Shown piece after piece: positions 7,345-15,734 of a DNA stretch of 64,000 nt (within the stretch, counting starts at the first letter, position 1; every line of letters starts with the position of its first letter). Both the position numbers and the translations under genes were made by a program. This DNA comes from Thiemannella venezuelensis (GTDB taxonomy: Bacteria > Actinomycetota > Actinomycetes > Streptosporangiales > Streptosporangiaceae): NCBI RefSeq assembly GCF_014203605.1, contig NZ_JACHJJ010000017.1:1-64000 (forward strand), in the 5' to 3' direction. The notes under the pieces were generated by a model. That model was given only the letters and a program-made list of their open reading frames with translations. It made no database searches and had not been told where the DNA came from.

Positions 7345-9096
7345 CTACCGGGAGCGCTGGGTGGCCCAGAGGCGGATCCTGTCGATCCGCTCCTGCACCT
7401 GCTCCGCGGTGGCCTGGGCGATGGCGGGGCCCCCGCAGGCGCGGCGGAGCTCGGCGTGGATGACGCCGTGGGGCTGGCCGGTCCGGTGGTTCCACGCGCC
7501 GACCAGGCCGTTGAGCTCCTTGCGGAGGTTGGCGATCAGCTCGTGCGGGGCGAGCTGGGGCTCCTTGGGCTCAGGCGCCTTCCGCTTGGCCTTGAGCTGG
7601 TCGGACTGGCGTTTGCTCAGCAGGGTCCGGACCTGGTCGGGCTCCAGCAGTCCGGGCAGGCCGAGGAAGTCCTCCTCCTCCGGGGAGCCGGGCTCGGCGG
7701 CGGCGCCGAACTCGCCGCCGTCGAACAGCACCCGGTCGAAGGTGGCGACCGCCTCCAGCGTCTCGAACGGCAGCTCGTCGCCGACGACATCGGGGTTGTC
7801 CTTCTTCCGGTTGGCGTCCTCGACGAGGAAGTCGTCGAGCCCCTCCTCGGGGAGCTTGCGGTCGAGGACGTGGTCGCGCTCGGCCTCCATCTCCCCGGCC
7901 AGGCCCATCAGGTTGGGCACCGACGGCAGGAAGACCGAGGCGAACTCGCCGCGTTTGCGCGCCCGGACGAAGCGGCCGACGGCCTGGGCGAAGAACAGCG
8001 GCGTCGAGGTGCTGGTGGCGTAGACGCCGACGGCCAGGCGCGGGATGTCGACGCCCTCGGAGACCATCCGGACCGCGACCAGCCAGCGCTCCTGCGACGC
8101 CGAGAACTGCTTGATCTTCTTGGACGCCTCGGGGTCGTCGGAGAGCACGACCGTGGCGCCCTGGCCGGTGATCGTGCGGATGTGCCGGGCGTAGGCGCGG
8201 GCCGTCTCGTGGTCGGTGGCGATCACCAGGCCGCCCGCGTCGGGAACGCCCCTGCGCACCTCGGTCAGGCGCCGGTCGGCCGCGTGCAGCACCTGCCGGA
8301 TCCAGTCGCCCTTGGGGTCGAGCGCGGCCTTCCACGCCTGGCCGAGCTGGTCCTTGGTGAGCGGGGTGCCGAGCGTCGCGGCGATCTCGTCGCCCGCCCG
8401 CGTCCGCCAGCGCATCTCGCCGGAGTAGGCGAGGAAGATGACCGGCCGGACGACGCCGTCGGCGAGCGCCGGGCCGTACCCGTAGGAGTAGTCGGAGACG
8501 CTGCGCCGCACGCCCTCGCCGTCCTCGGCGTAGGTCACGAACGGGATCGGGTTGACGTCGGACCGGAACGGGGTGCCGGTCAGCGCCAGGCGTCGCGCGG
8601 CGGGCTCGAACGCCTCGCGCACGCCGTCGCCCCAGGACTTGGCGTCGCCCGCGTGGTGGATCTCGTCGAAGATCACCAGTGTCTTGCGGGCCTCGGTCCG
8701 GGCGCGGTGCAGCGCCGGGTGCATCGAGACCTGCGCGTAGGTGACCGCCACCCCGGCGTAGTCGCGGGAGGTCGCGCCCTGGCTGTTCTTGAACTCGGGG
8801 TCGATCGCGATGCCGGCCCTCCCGGCGGCGTCGGCCCACTGCTGCTTGAGGTGCTCGGTGGGGGTGACGATCGTGATCGCCCGGACGATCCCCCGGGAGA
8901 GCAGGTCGCTCGCGATGCGCAGCGCGAATGTCGTCTTGCCCGCGCCCGGCGTGGCGACCGCCAGGAAGTCGCGCGGCTCGCGCCTGCTGTAGAGGTCGAA
9001 GGCCTCCTGCTGCCATGCGCGCAGCTTCGGCGCGGTCCCCCAGGCGGCCCGGTCGGGGAACGAGGGGGAGAGGTGGGAGGCGGCGAAGGTGCTCAT
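7345..9096 (-). CDS. DEAD/DEAH-box superfamily 2 helicase
   Basis: A 583-residue SF2 helicase/translocase. Motif I is ATPGAGKTTF (48-57), motif II DEIHH (144-148) and motif III LTGTPFRSD (172-180). The C-terminal RecA-like domain holds MVSEGVDIPRL (344-354) and motif VI QAVGRFVRARK (371-381). The tail is rich in charged residues and lacks nuclease motifs. The family is widespread in actinobacteria as a stand-alone helicase, and its substrate is unknown. The domain order resembles ERCC3/XPB-type and type III restriction helicases, but no methylase or specificity gene is nearby, so a restriction role is unlikely. Confidence 0.9.
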   Translation of the reverse strand: MSTFAASHLSPSFPDRAAWGTAPKLRAWQQEAFDLYSRREPRDFLAVATPGAGKTTFALRIASDLLSRGIVRAITIVTPTEHLKQQWADAAGRAGIAIDPEFKNSQGATSRDYAGVAVTYAQVSMHPALHRARTEARKTLVIFDEIHHAGDAKSWGDGVREAFEPAARRLALTGTPFRSDVNPIPFVTYAEDGEGVRRSVSDYSYGYGPALADGVVRPVIFLAYSGEMRWRTRAGDEIAATLGTPLTKDQLGQAWKAALDPKGDWIRQVLHAADRRLTEVRRGVPDAGGLVIATDHETARAYARHIRTITGQGATVVLSDDPEASKKIKQFSASQERWLVAVRMVSEGVDIPRLAVGVYATSTSTPLFFAQAVGRFVRARKRGEFASVFLPSVPNLMGLAGEMEAERDHVLDRKLPEEGLDDFLVEDANRKKDNPDVVGDELPFETLEAVATFDRVLFDGGEFGAAAEPGSPEEEDFLGLPGLLEPDQVRTLLSKRQSDQLKAKRKAPEPKEPQLAPHELIANLRKELNGLVGAWNHRTGQPHGVIHAELRRACGGPAIAQATAEQVQERIDRIRLWATQRSR

Positions 9097-9356
9097 GCGC
9101 CCCTCCTCACCCGCAGGCCCGTCGGGGCGTTCGCAACACCGCTGTGTCTGATGGCTCGCTCGCTTCGCTCACTCACAATTTCCCCAGACTAATCGCCATC
9201 GCCGACAGGACGTGCCGGTCGCCCGAGATCCTCGTCAAGGTCATCTCCTCGTGCTAGGGGCCCCACGACCCGGTACGGCTGCGCCCGCCTGTCCCCTCCC
9301 GCCGCCCCGCGCGCCCCCTCACCAGGCGTTCCGCGGGCGCGCGGGGCGGGCCGCCG

Positions 9357-10214
9357 TCACGCCCTGCGGATGCCGGCGACCACCGCCTCGATCCCGGCGC
9401 GCACCCCGGGGCCGTCGGGCTTGGCCACCGCGACCACGACCACCGGGGGCCCGCCCGGCCCGGTGAGGAACACCACACGCAGATACGCCGGGCCGTTGAC
9501 CACGTCGCGGTACTCCGCCCGGAGGGTGCGGCTGTGCCCGGTCCACCCGCCGGCGGCGACCGGCCGGTCGTCGTCGACCTCCACCTCGTCGCCGTGGAGC
9601 AGCAGCCTGCCGTACAGGTCGGCGAGACCGACCGCGGCCTCGCGCGGGTCGGCGGCCGGCTCCCCCGGTCCGACCAGCACCGTCACCGCCGCGCCGTCGC
9701 CGGCCGCCGAGGTGAACCCGGTGACCGGCGGCACCGCGCCCTGCCGCCACCCGGCGGGCAGCGGGTAGCCGACGCCCGCGGCCGGGTCGCTCACCCGCGC
9801 GGGCGGGTCGGCGGAGGGCAGGGTCCGCAGCGCCAGGACGCCCGCGGCGACGGCCACCGCGGCGCAGGCCGCCAGGGCGAGCGCGCCGAGCAGGAGGCGG
9901 CGCAGGCGGCGCGGGACCCGGCGCCGGGGCGGCGTGGCGGGCGTGCCGTACCAGCGGGCCGAGGGCGGCAGGTCGTCATCGCCGGACGCCTCGTAGGGAC
10001 GCGCCCGGCCGGGCAGCGCGGCGCTCCACCCCGGCTCCCCGGGCGGCGCCCGGTGCGGAGACCCCTGCGGCGGCCAGGCCGGCGGAGGCTCCCCCGGCCG
10101 CGGGCCCCCCGGCCGGGGCTCTCCCGGGGAAGGCTCCCCCGGCGGCTCCCGCAGCGGCCGTACCCTGCTCGGGGGCGCGTGCGGCGGCCGCTTCCGGCGG
10201 GGCGGTTCGTCCAA
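9357..10214 (-). CDS. Predicted single-pass membrane protein with proline-rich cytoplasmic N-terminus
   Basis: A 285-residue protein. The first 100 residues are very proline-, arginine- and glycine-rich (repeats of GEPRPGGP type), then a basic RRRVPRRLRR stretch precedes one transmembrane helix (about 107-129). The remaining 150 residues form an extracytoplasmic domain that starts VGYPLPAGWR and ends VAGIRRA. The layout is typical of actinomycete surface proteins of unknown function. The start is TTG 10214, supported by GGAGGAGG six bases upstream. About 260 bp upstream of the neighbouring helicase carry nothing recognisable. A role at the cell envelope is inferred only from topology. Confidence 0.7.
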   Translation of the reverse strand: MDEPPRRKRPPHAPPSRVRPLREPPGEPSPGEPRPGGPRPGEPPPAWPPQGSPHRAPPGEPGWSAALPGRARPYEASGDDDLPPSARWYGTPATPPRRRVPRRLRRLLLGALALAACAAVAVAAGVLALRTLPSADPPARVSDPAAGVGYPLPAGWRQGAVPPVTGFTSAAGDGAAVTVLVGPGEPAADPREAAVGLADLYGRLLLHGDEVEVDDDRPVAAGGWTGHSRTLRAEYRDVVNGPAYLRVVFLTGPGGPPVVVVAVAKPDGPGVRAGIEAVVAGIRRA

Positions 10215-10306
10215 GGATCCTCCTCCCGGCGGTCAGCGCACTCCCGTCCTACCATGCACCGGCCGCGGGGATCCGGCCAGAGGCGATCACCGATATGGGG
10301 CGAAGG

Positions 10307-11713
10307 TCAGGAGGCGTCGCGCATGCGGCCCGCGGCGGCCGCGCCGGCCAGCCCGATCACCGCCATCAGGGCGACGATCGTGAGATAGCCGGTGGCGATG
10401 TCGTCGTGGCCGATCAGGTTGACCAGCACGCCGCCGAAGCCGATGGTGAGCCCGCTGCCCAGGGTGTCGACGACCTGCAGGGCGGCGGAGTTCGCGCCCT
10501 GCTCGGCGTCGGGCGACTGCCGCATGGCGGTGACGTTCACGCTGGGCATGCTGACGCCCATGCCGAGCCCGGCGACCAGCCAGGCGGGGGCCATGAGCCA
10601 GCCGGTCAGCCCCGGGACGAGCCCGAGCCCGGTCAGCAGGATGCCCGCGGTGACGGCGGCGGCGCCCAGCCGGACCAGCAGGGCGCGGTCCCACTCGCGG
10701 CGGGCCTGCAGGTAGGAGCCGGTGCTCCAGCCGAGGGCGCCGACGGTGAGTGCGATCCCGGCCTGGGCCAGGCCGAAGCCGAGTTCCTTCTCCAGCACCA
10801 GCGGGATGTAGGAGTTGACCCCGAAGAACGCCGCGGCGAGGACGCCGCGCATCATGATCGTGGTGGGCAGCCCCCTGCCGAACCTGAGCGAGCCCGCCGG
10901 CAGCAGCCGGGGCAGTCCCGCGGCGAGGGCGGCCAGGCCCGCCGCGGTGGCGATCCCGCCGGTCACCGGGTCGGTGTGCAGCCGGTCCGCCCCGGCGAGC
11001 AGCACCCCGGCGCCGACGGCCGTCGCCAGGGCCGCCAGGGTCATCGGCAGCGGCCGGGAGCGGGGGCCCGATCCGGGGGCGGAGCCGGAGCCGGGGGCCG
11101 GAGTCTCGCCCCCGTCTCCGCGCAGCGCGGGAAGCAGCATCACCAGGGCGGGGACCACCAGCGGGACGATCCCGTAGAAGACCCAGCGCCAGCCGACCGT
11201 GCCGGCGATGATCCCGCTGACGCCGGGACCGACCAGAGCGGGCAGCACCCAGGCCGCCGAGAGCGCGGCGAAGATCCTGGGCCGGGCCTCGGGGGCGTAG
11301 ACCCGGGCGATCATGACGTAGATCGCGACGATGGCGGAGCCGCCGCCCAGCCCCTGGACCACGCGGGCGGCGATGAAGACCTCCTTGGACCAGGCCGCTC
11401 CGGCCAGGGCCATGCCCGCCGTGAACAGGCCCACGCCGAGCAGGAACGGCACCGCGTGGCCCCGTCGGTCGGACCAGAGTCCGGCGACCACGTTGGCGAA
11501 CAGGCCGGCGATCAGGAAGGCCGAGATGCTGATGCCGTACAGGTCGAGCGCGTCGAGGGCCTCGGAGACGGCGGGCATGACCGTGCTGATGGACATGCCC
11601 TCGAAGGCGATCAGCGTGACGACGAGCAGGATGCCGAGCGAGGCCGTGCGGTAGAGCGGACCGAAGATCCGGGGCGGTTCGTATGGAGCGTCAAGTGTCT
11701 TCGGTGCTGTCAC
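10307..11713 (-). CDS. MFS drug-exporter-like transporter coupled to a secreted protease
   Basis: A 468-residue major facilitator protein with about 14 hydrophobic segments. The family features are the loop-2/3 motif LWSDRRGHAVPF (near residue 80) and VVQGLGGGSAIVAIYVMIARVY, typical of drug:H+ antiporters. A linker rich in glycine, serine and proline (GSGSAPGSGPRSRP) sits in the middle loop. The substrate cannot be deduced. The GTG start overlaps the stop of the upstream metalloprotease gene by four bases (GTGA at 11710-11713), so the two are co-translated. That pairing is unusual and may mean the exporter handles a product or inhibitor linked to the protease. Confidence 0.88.
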   Translation of the reverse strand: MTAPKTLDAPYEPPRIFGPLYRTASLGILLVVTLIAFEGMSISTVMPAVSEALDALDLYGISISAFLIAGLFANVVAGLWSDRRGHAVPFLLGVGLFTAGMALAGAAWSKEVFIAARVVQGLGGGSAIVAIYVMIARVYAPEARPRIFAALSAAWVLPALVGPGVSGIIAGTVGWRWVFYGIVPLVVPALVMLLPALRGDGGETPAPGSGSAPGSGPRSRPLPMTLAALATAVGAGVLLAGADRLHTDPVTGGIATAAGLAALAAGLPRLLPAGSLRFGRGLPTTIMMRGVLAAAFFGVNSYIPLVLEKELGFGLAQAGIALTVGALGWSTGSYLQARREWDRALLVRLGAAAVTAGILLTGLGLVPGLTGWLMAPAWLVAGLGMGVSMPSVNVTAMRQSPDAEQGANSAALQVVDTLGSGLTIGFGGVLVNLIGHDDIATGYLTIVALMAVIGLAGAAAAGRMRDAS

Positions 11714-12768
11714 CCGTCAAGGGTAATGTCCCCTTCGTCCCGCCGGTACGCGGCCCACGAGTCCTGCATCCGGGCCGCCTGCCCTCTGGTGAACGCGGAC
11801 ATGCAGGCGTCGTGGGAGTAGTCCATGAAGTTGTGGACCGGGTCCGGGCCGTCTCCCGGGCAGGTGTCCTTGCCCGCCGGGCAGCCCATGGTGGGGTGGG
11901 CCTCCGGCGGCGTGTCGGCGACCGCGTCCCCGGGAGCCCGGCAGCCGTTCTCGAAGGTGTGCAGCAGCCCCAGCCAGTGGCCGATCTCGTGGACCCCGGT
12001 GTAGCCGAGGTCGAAGTCGCGCAGCGACCCGCCGGGCAGGCTGCGCCAGTCGACGACCACGCCGTCGAGCCGGGGCTCGGCGGCGTACCAGTGCGGGTAG
12101 GTGGAGTAGCCGAGCACCAGCCGGCCGAGCTGCGCGACGTAGAGGTTGAGCGTGCCGGAGCCGCCCCTGCGCAGGCGTTTCATCTCCCGCTCGTGGGTGA
12201 TCGGGTCCCGGAACCAGGCGGGGTTCTCGGTCCGGGTGAGGCCGTCGAGCCGGAACCGGATGCCCGTGTCGGCCCCGCCGAACCGGCCGCCGTAGGCGTC
12301 GTTGAGGACGGCCAGCTGCCGCTGCACCGCGCCGTCCGGGGCGCCCTGGGCGCCGTCGGTGATCACGTGCACCCAGGTCGGGACGGTGACCGGGGTCCAG
12401 GCCGCCCGGCGGAGCACCGGTCGGCGCGCGTCCAGGGCCGCGATCATCTCCGCGACCTGCTCCGGCCCGGGCGCGCGGGGCTCGGGCCCCCGGCCCGGAG
12501 ACGCGGCCCGCGCGGCGACCGGGCAGCCGGCCGGGCCCGCCGCGGAGACGGCCGCGCCCGGCGGGGCGGCCGCCCGCACCGGAAGGGCCGCCCGTTCCGG
12601 GACCGCCGCCGGGAACCGTGCCGGAGCCACGACGGTGACCGGAGCAACGGCGTCCGCCGGAGCCGCGGACGTCCCCGGGGGTCCGTCAGGGGCGGTGCCC
12701 GCCCCCGGGGGCGCGGTGCCCGCGGCGAGCAGGCATGCCGAGACGACGGCGATCGCGCGCGAAACCAT
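11710..12768 (-). CDS. Secreted zinc metalloprotease of the M43 (pappalysin/cytophagalysin) type
   Basis: A 352-residue protein with an N-terminal signal peptide (about 1-20, after MVSRAIAVVSACLLAAG) and a low-complexity Ala/Pro pro-region to about residue 100. The catalytic domain carries the metzincin site HEIGHWLGLLH (260-270) and the Met-turn NFMDYS around M315. Cysteines near 274-322 probably form disulfides, as in M43 peptidases. It should be exported and act outside the cell. It is the first gene of a two-gene unit with an MFS exporter. A GGGGGAG lies two bases before the ATG. Confidence 0.9.
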   Translation of the reverse strand: MVSRAIAVVSACLLAAGTAPPGAGTAPDGPPGTSAAPADAVAPVTVVAPARFPAAVPERAALPVRAAAPPGAAVSAAGPAGCPVAARAASPGRGPEPRAPGPEQVAEMIAALDARRPVLRRAAWTPVTVPTWVHVITDGAQGAPDGAVQRQLAVLNDAYGGRFGGADTGIRFRLDGLTRTENPAWFRDPITHEREMKRLRRGGSGTLNLYVAQLGRLVLGYSTYPHWYAAEPRLDGVVVDWRSLPGGSLRDFDLGYTGVHEIGHWLGLLHTFENGCRAPGDAVADTPPEAHPTMGCPAGKDTCPGDGPDPVHNFMDYSHDACMSAFTRGQAARMQDSWAAYRRDEGDITLDG

Positions 12769-12798
12769 GACTCCCCCGATAAGCCATCCGACCTGGCC

Positions 12799-12822
12799 GG
12801 ATGTCGCTTCTCAGCGACATCC
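12799..12822. terminator. Hairpin between DUF3039 gene and metalloprotease gene
   Basis: GGATGTCGC (12799-12807) pairs with GCGACATCC (12814-12822) around a six-base loop. It lies after the DUF3039 stop and before the metalloprotease start, all on the minus strand. It may terminate the first or act as an operator for the second; position alone cannot decide. Confidence 0.5.
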
Positions 12823-12863
12823 CGACCGTAGCCTCATCGGCGGCGATCACCCGTGAGCAACAC

Positions 12864-13115
12864 TCACTCGTTGTTGCCGTCTTCGCCCTTGGGCAGGCCC
12901 TCGTAGATCTCCTTGCACTCGGGGCAGACCGGGAACTTCTGCGGGTCGCGGTTCGGCACCCAGACCTTGCCGCAGAGCGCGCGCACCGGGATGCCGCTGA
13001 GCGCACTCTCCATGATCTTGTTCTTCTCGACGTAGTGGGCGAACCGCTCGTGGTCGCCGTCGCCGTGCGACAGGTCCGGCCGTACGTCGCTCTCAGGAAG
13101 GATCTTCGTGCTCAC
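12864..13115 (-). CDS. DUF3039 family small zinc-ribbon-like protein
   Basis: An 83-residue actinobacterial DUF3039 protein. It contains RALCGKVWVPNRDP and FPVCPECKEIYEGL; the three cysteines with a CPEC pair suggest a metal-binding ribbon. Its function is unknown. The start is GTG 13115, set by TAAACT seven bases upstream. CGGGAGG lies directly against the GTG and is too close to serve as a normal ribosome site. That arrangement suggests a leaderless message. Confidence 0.88.
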   Translation of the reverse strand: MSTKILPESDVRPDLSHGDGDHERFAHYVEKNKIMESALSGIPVRALCGKVWVPNRDPQKFPVCPECKEIYEGLPKGEDGNNE

Positions 13116-13128
13116 CCTCCCGAGTTTA
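13116..13128 (-). promoter_or_regulatory. Candidate leaderless promoter -10 (TAAACT) for DUF3039 gene
   Basis: TAAACT (13123-13128, minus strand) is seven bases before the GTG start at 13115, the same geometry as at pncB and the 45-residue peptide. Confidence 0.5.
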
Positions 13129-13173
13129 TGCGCGCGCCGCCCCGGGCCGCCCACCGGCACGGTCCCGGAAACG

Positions 13174-13210
13174 GGTACGGCTCCCGCCGGGCGGCGGCGG
13201 GAGCCGTACC
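13174..13210 (-). terminator. Terminator downstream of the EmrB/QacA-type exporter
   Basis: A perfect 15-bp stem, GGTACGGCTCCCGCC (13174-13188) with 13196-13210, encloses a seven-base loop. It follows the MFS stop at 13243 on the minus strand and precedes the DUF3039 promoter, so it isolates the two transcripts. Confidence 0.75.
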
Positions 13211-13242
13211 GGGAGCGGGAGCCGTCGCGGGAGCGGCGCGGG

Positions 13243-14832
13243 TCAGCCCATGTGGACCGGGGCGCCCTCGGTCTTGCGGCCGGCCTTGACGACCAGCGCG
13301 AGCAGCGCGGCGAGGATCGCCACACCGGTGCTGACCTGGAAGCCGAGCTGCATGCCCTCCAGGAAGGAGGAGTTCACCACCCCGGTGATCGCCTGGGCCA
13401 CCGCCTCGGGCGTGCCGGGCTGGACGGGCGCCTCGGCGAAGGACGCGGCCTGGGTGACGCCCGCCATCTGCTCCGGAGGCAGCGCCGGGAGCCCGGCCGC
13501 GCTCCAGTGGCCCGGGAGCACGTCGCCCACCCTGCCCGCGACGATCGCGCCGAGCACCGCGGTGCCCAGCGAGCCGCCGACCTGCATCGCCGACTGCTGC
13601 ATGCCTCCGGCGACGCCGCTGAGCTCCTCGGGGGCGTTGCCCACGATGATCTCGGTGGCGCCGACCATGACCGGTGAGAGGCCGAAGGCCAGCAGCACGA
13701 ACGGGACCGCGCTGGCCATGTAGCCGTCCTCCAGGCCCAGGCGGGACAGGAGGAACATCGCCGTGGCGGTGATCACCATGCCCACCGCGATCGGGATCTT
13801 CGGGCCGAACTTGCTGATCGCCGCACCCGCCAGCGGCGAGGCGACGATCATTCCCGCGCTCATCGGGAGCATGCGGATGCCTGCGTCCAGCGGGTCCAGG
13901 CCGTGCACGCCCTGGAAGTAGAACGTGAGGAAGAACATCGCGCCGAACATCGAGAACGCCATCAGCACCATCAGCACGGTGCCGACCGAGACCGACAGGT
14001 TGCCGAACAGGCTCAGCGGGACCAGCGGCTCGGCGGCCTTGCCCTGCCACCAGACGAACGCCGCTCCGAGCACCACGGCCCCGGCGAGGAAGGCGAGCGT
14101 CGCGGTGTCGCCCCAGCCGTACTCGGGGGCCTTGATGATCGCCCAGATCAGGCAGAACATGGCGCCCGAGAGCAGCACGACGCCGAGCCAGTCGACCTTG
14201 GACAGGGACTCCGCCCTGCTCTCCCTGATGACGAGCATGCCGACGATCAGCGCGACGATGCCGACCGGGACGTTGATGAAGAAGACCGACTGCCAGTTGA
14301 CGTTCTCCACCAGCAGGCCGCCGACGATGGGGCCGGCCGCGCTGGACAGGCCGATCGTGGCGCCCCAGATGCCGATCGCCATGTTGAGCTTCTCGGCCGG
14401 GAAGGCGGCGCGGAGCAGGGCGAGGGCGGCGGGCTGGAGCAGCGCGCCGAACAGGCCCTGGAGCACGCGGAAGGCGATCAGCATGCCGATGGAGTCGCTC
14501 AGGCCGATCGCGAGCGAGGTGAGCGCGAAACCGGCGATGCCGATCATGAAGATCCGCTTGTGCCCGAACAGGTCGCCGAGCTTGCCCGCGGTGATCAGGA
14601 AGACCGCGAGCGCCAGCAGGTAGCCGCTGGTCACCCACTGCAGGTCGGCGAGGGAGGCCTTGAGCTCCTCACCGATCACGGGGTTGGCGATGGCGACGAC
14701 CGTGCCGTCGAGCATCACCATCATCACGCCGAGCGAGACCGCCAGCAGAGTGAGCCAAGGGTGACCCTGCCTGGACGATGTGCCCGGTCCGGATGGCGGC
14801 GGTGACGCCACCGCCGTCTTGGCGTTGGCCAT
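13243..14832 (-). CDS. EmrB/QacA-type (DHA2) MFS multidrug exporter
   Basis: A 529-residue protein with 14 predicted transmembrane segments. The DHA2 motif LDGTVVAIANPVI appears in the first helix (near residue 42) and GKLGDLFGHKRIF in the loop 2-3 motif near 85. RVLQGLFGALLQPAALALL and WRxVFFINVP-like WQSVFFINVPVG are also typical. Such pumps expel drugs or natural products using the proton gradient. A tetR gene lies divergently 150 bp away with palindromes between them, so the exporter is very probably repressed by that regulator and induced by a ligand. GGGGGA seven bases before the ATG is the ribosome site. Confidence 0.93.
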   Translation of the reverse strand: MANAKTAVASPPPSGPGTSSRQGHPWLTLLAVSLGVMMVMLDGTVVAIANPVIGEELKASLADLQWVTSGYLLALAVFLITAGKLGDLFGHKRIFMIGIAGFALTSLAIGLSDSIGMLIAFRVLQGLFGALLQPAALALLRAAFPAEKLNMAIGIWGATIGLSSAAGPIVGGLLVENVNWQSVFFINVPVGIVALIVGMLVIRESRAESLSKVDWLGVVLLSGAMFCLIWAIIKAPEYGWGDTATLAFLAGAVVLGAAFVWWQGKAAEPLVPLSLFGNLSVSVGTVLMVLMAFSMFGAMFFLTFYFQGVHGLDPLDAGIRMLPMSAGMIVASPLAGAAISKFGPKIPIAVGMVITATAMFLLSRLGLEDGYMASAVPFVLLAFGLSPVMVGATEIIVGNAPEELSGVAGGMQQSAMQVGGSLGTAVLGAIVAGRVGDVLPGHWSAAGLPALPPEQMAGVTQAASFAEAPVQPGTPEAVAQAITGVVNSSFLEGMQLGFQVSTGVAILAALLALVVKAGRKTEGAPVHMG

Positions 14833-14847
14833 GGAAGGGTCCCCCTC

Positions 14848-14908
14848 ATCGATTCGATAGATCCCACCTTGGGATGTCAGCTCAGGTAATTTATGTCAGC
14901 CGCTGACA
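14848..14908. promoter_or_regulatory. Operator region with several palindromes (TetR/MFS divergent promoter)
   Basis: The 152-bp divergent gap is AT-richer than its surroundings. It holds TGTCAGCCGCTGACA (14894-14908, seven-bp arms and one central base), a further TGTCAG half-site at 14875-14880, a TGACA at 14911-14915, and the perfect palindrome ATCGATTCGAT at 14848-14858. The TGTCAG/CTGACA repeats are the best candidates for binding of the divergently encoded TetR protein. Confidence 0.6.
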
Positions 14909-14984
14909 GATGACAAATCCTTTTATTGGGCAGTACATGACTTATGGCAGACTGTGAACCCTACGTTGCGAGGAGGTGACAGCC

Positions 14985-15641
14985 ATGAACCAGCCCGGAC
15001 TGCGGGAGCGCAAGAAGCGCAAGACGCGGCTGGCACTGATCGACGCCGCCCTCGACCTCTTCGCCGCCCAAGGCTACGAGGCCACCACCGTCGACCAGAT
15101 CGCGGCCGCCGTGGACGTCTCGCCCCGCACGTTCTTCCGCTACTTCGCGACCAAGGAGGACGTCGCGCTCTCCTCTCCCGTCGACGGGCAGGAGGTGATG
15201 CTGAGGGAACTGGCCGCCCGTCCCGCCGAGGAGCCGCCCTTCGTCGCACTCGGCCACGCCATGCGCGCGGTCGTCACCGCGCTGCAGGAGGGGGACCTGA
15301 CCGAGACCGCGAGGTTCCTCAAGACCCGCGAGCTCGTCGAGAGCACCCCCGCGCTCTTCGCCGGGAGCATCCGCCGGATGATGGAGAACGAGCGGCGGCT
15401 GATCGCCGAGATCGCCCGGCGCGAGAGCACCTCCCCCGACGACCTCCTGCCCCACTTCGCGGTCTCCCTGTTCACCGCCGTGGCCCGGGTCGGCTTCGAG
15501 TCCTGCCACCCCCGCAGCCCGCAGGACCTGCCCGCCTTCGGCGAGCGCCTGGAGCAGATCCTCGCCCTGGCCGAGCGCTCCCTCCGCCCCGGCTGGGACC
15601 GGCCCCGGAGCGGCGCCGACGCGGCGCGGCCCGGGGGCTGA
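14985..15641 (+). CDS. TetR family regulator, probable repressor of the adjacent exporter
   Basis: A 218-residue TetR protein. The N-terminal helix-turn-helix is residues 8-55 (ERKKRKTRLALIDAALDLF, then VDVSPRTFFRYFATKEDVAL). The C-terminal ligand domain is of the AcrR_17-like sort with LRPGW near the end. ATG 14985 is preceded by AGGAGG at an eight-base spacing; a GTG nine bases earlier is not needed. Divergence from a DHA2 exporter and the inverted repeats between them suggest local autoregulation and control of the pump. Confidence 0.92.
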   Translation: MNQPGLRERKKRKTRLALIDAALDLFAAQGYEATTVDQIAAAVDVSPRTFFRYFATKEDVALSSPVDGQEVMLRELAARPAEEPPFVALGHAMRAVVTALQEGDLTETARFLKTRELVESTPALFAGSIRRMMENERRLIAEIARRESTSPDDLLPHFAVSLFTAVARVGFESCHPRSPQDLPAFGERLEQILALAERSLRPGWDRPRSGADAARPGG

Positions 15642-15692
15642 CGACCGGCTCCCGCCCGGTCGCGGCGGACCCCCGGCCGGTCCACCGGCGCC

Positions 15693-15731
15693 CCGCGGCG
15701 GGCGCCGGCCGTGCGGAGGCGCCCGCCGCGG
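15693..15731. terminator. Terminator between convergent tetR and yqgE
   Basis: A perfect 14-bp GC stem (15693-15706 with 15718-15731) has an 11-base loop. It lies between the tetR stop (15641) and the yqgE stop (15735), which converge. Confidence 0.7.
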
Positions 15732-15734
15732 CGG

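Noticed and set aside
7345-9096. Type III restriction enzyme or defence helicase
   Set aside because: The helicase motifs fit, but there is no methyltransferase, nuclease domain or other defence gene nearby, and such stand-alone helicases are common in actinobacteria.
7456-9192. Long open frame on the plus strand opposite the helicase gene
   Set aside because: It is the antisense of a well-supported helicase, has no family features, and long antisense frames are expected in GC-rich DNA.
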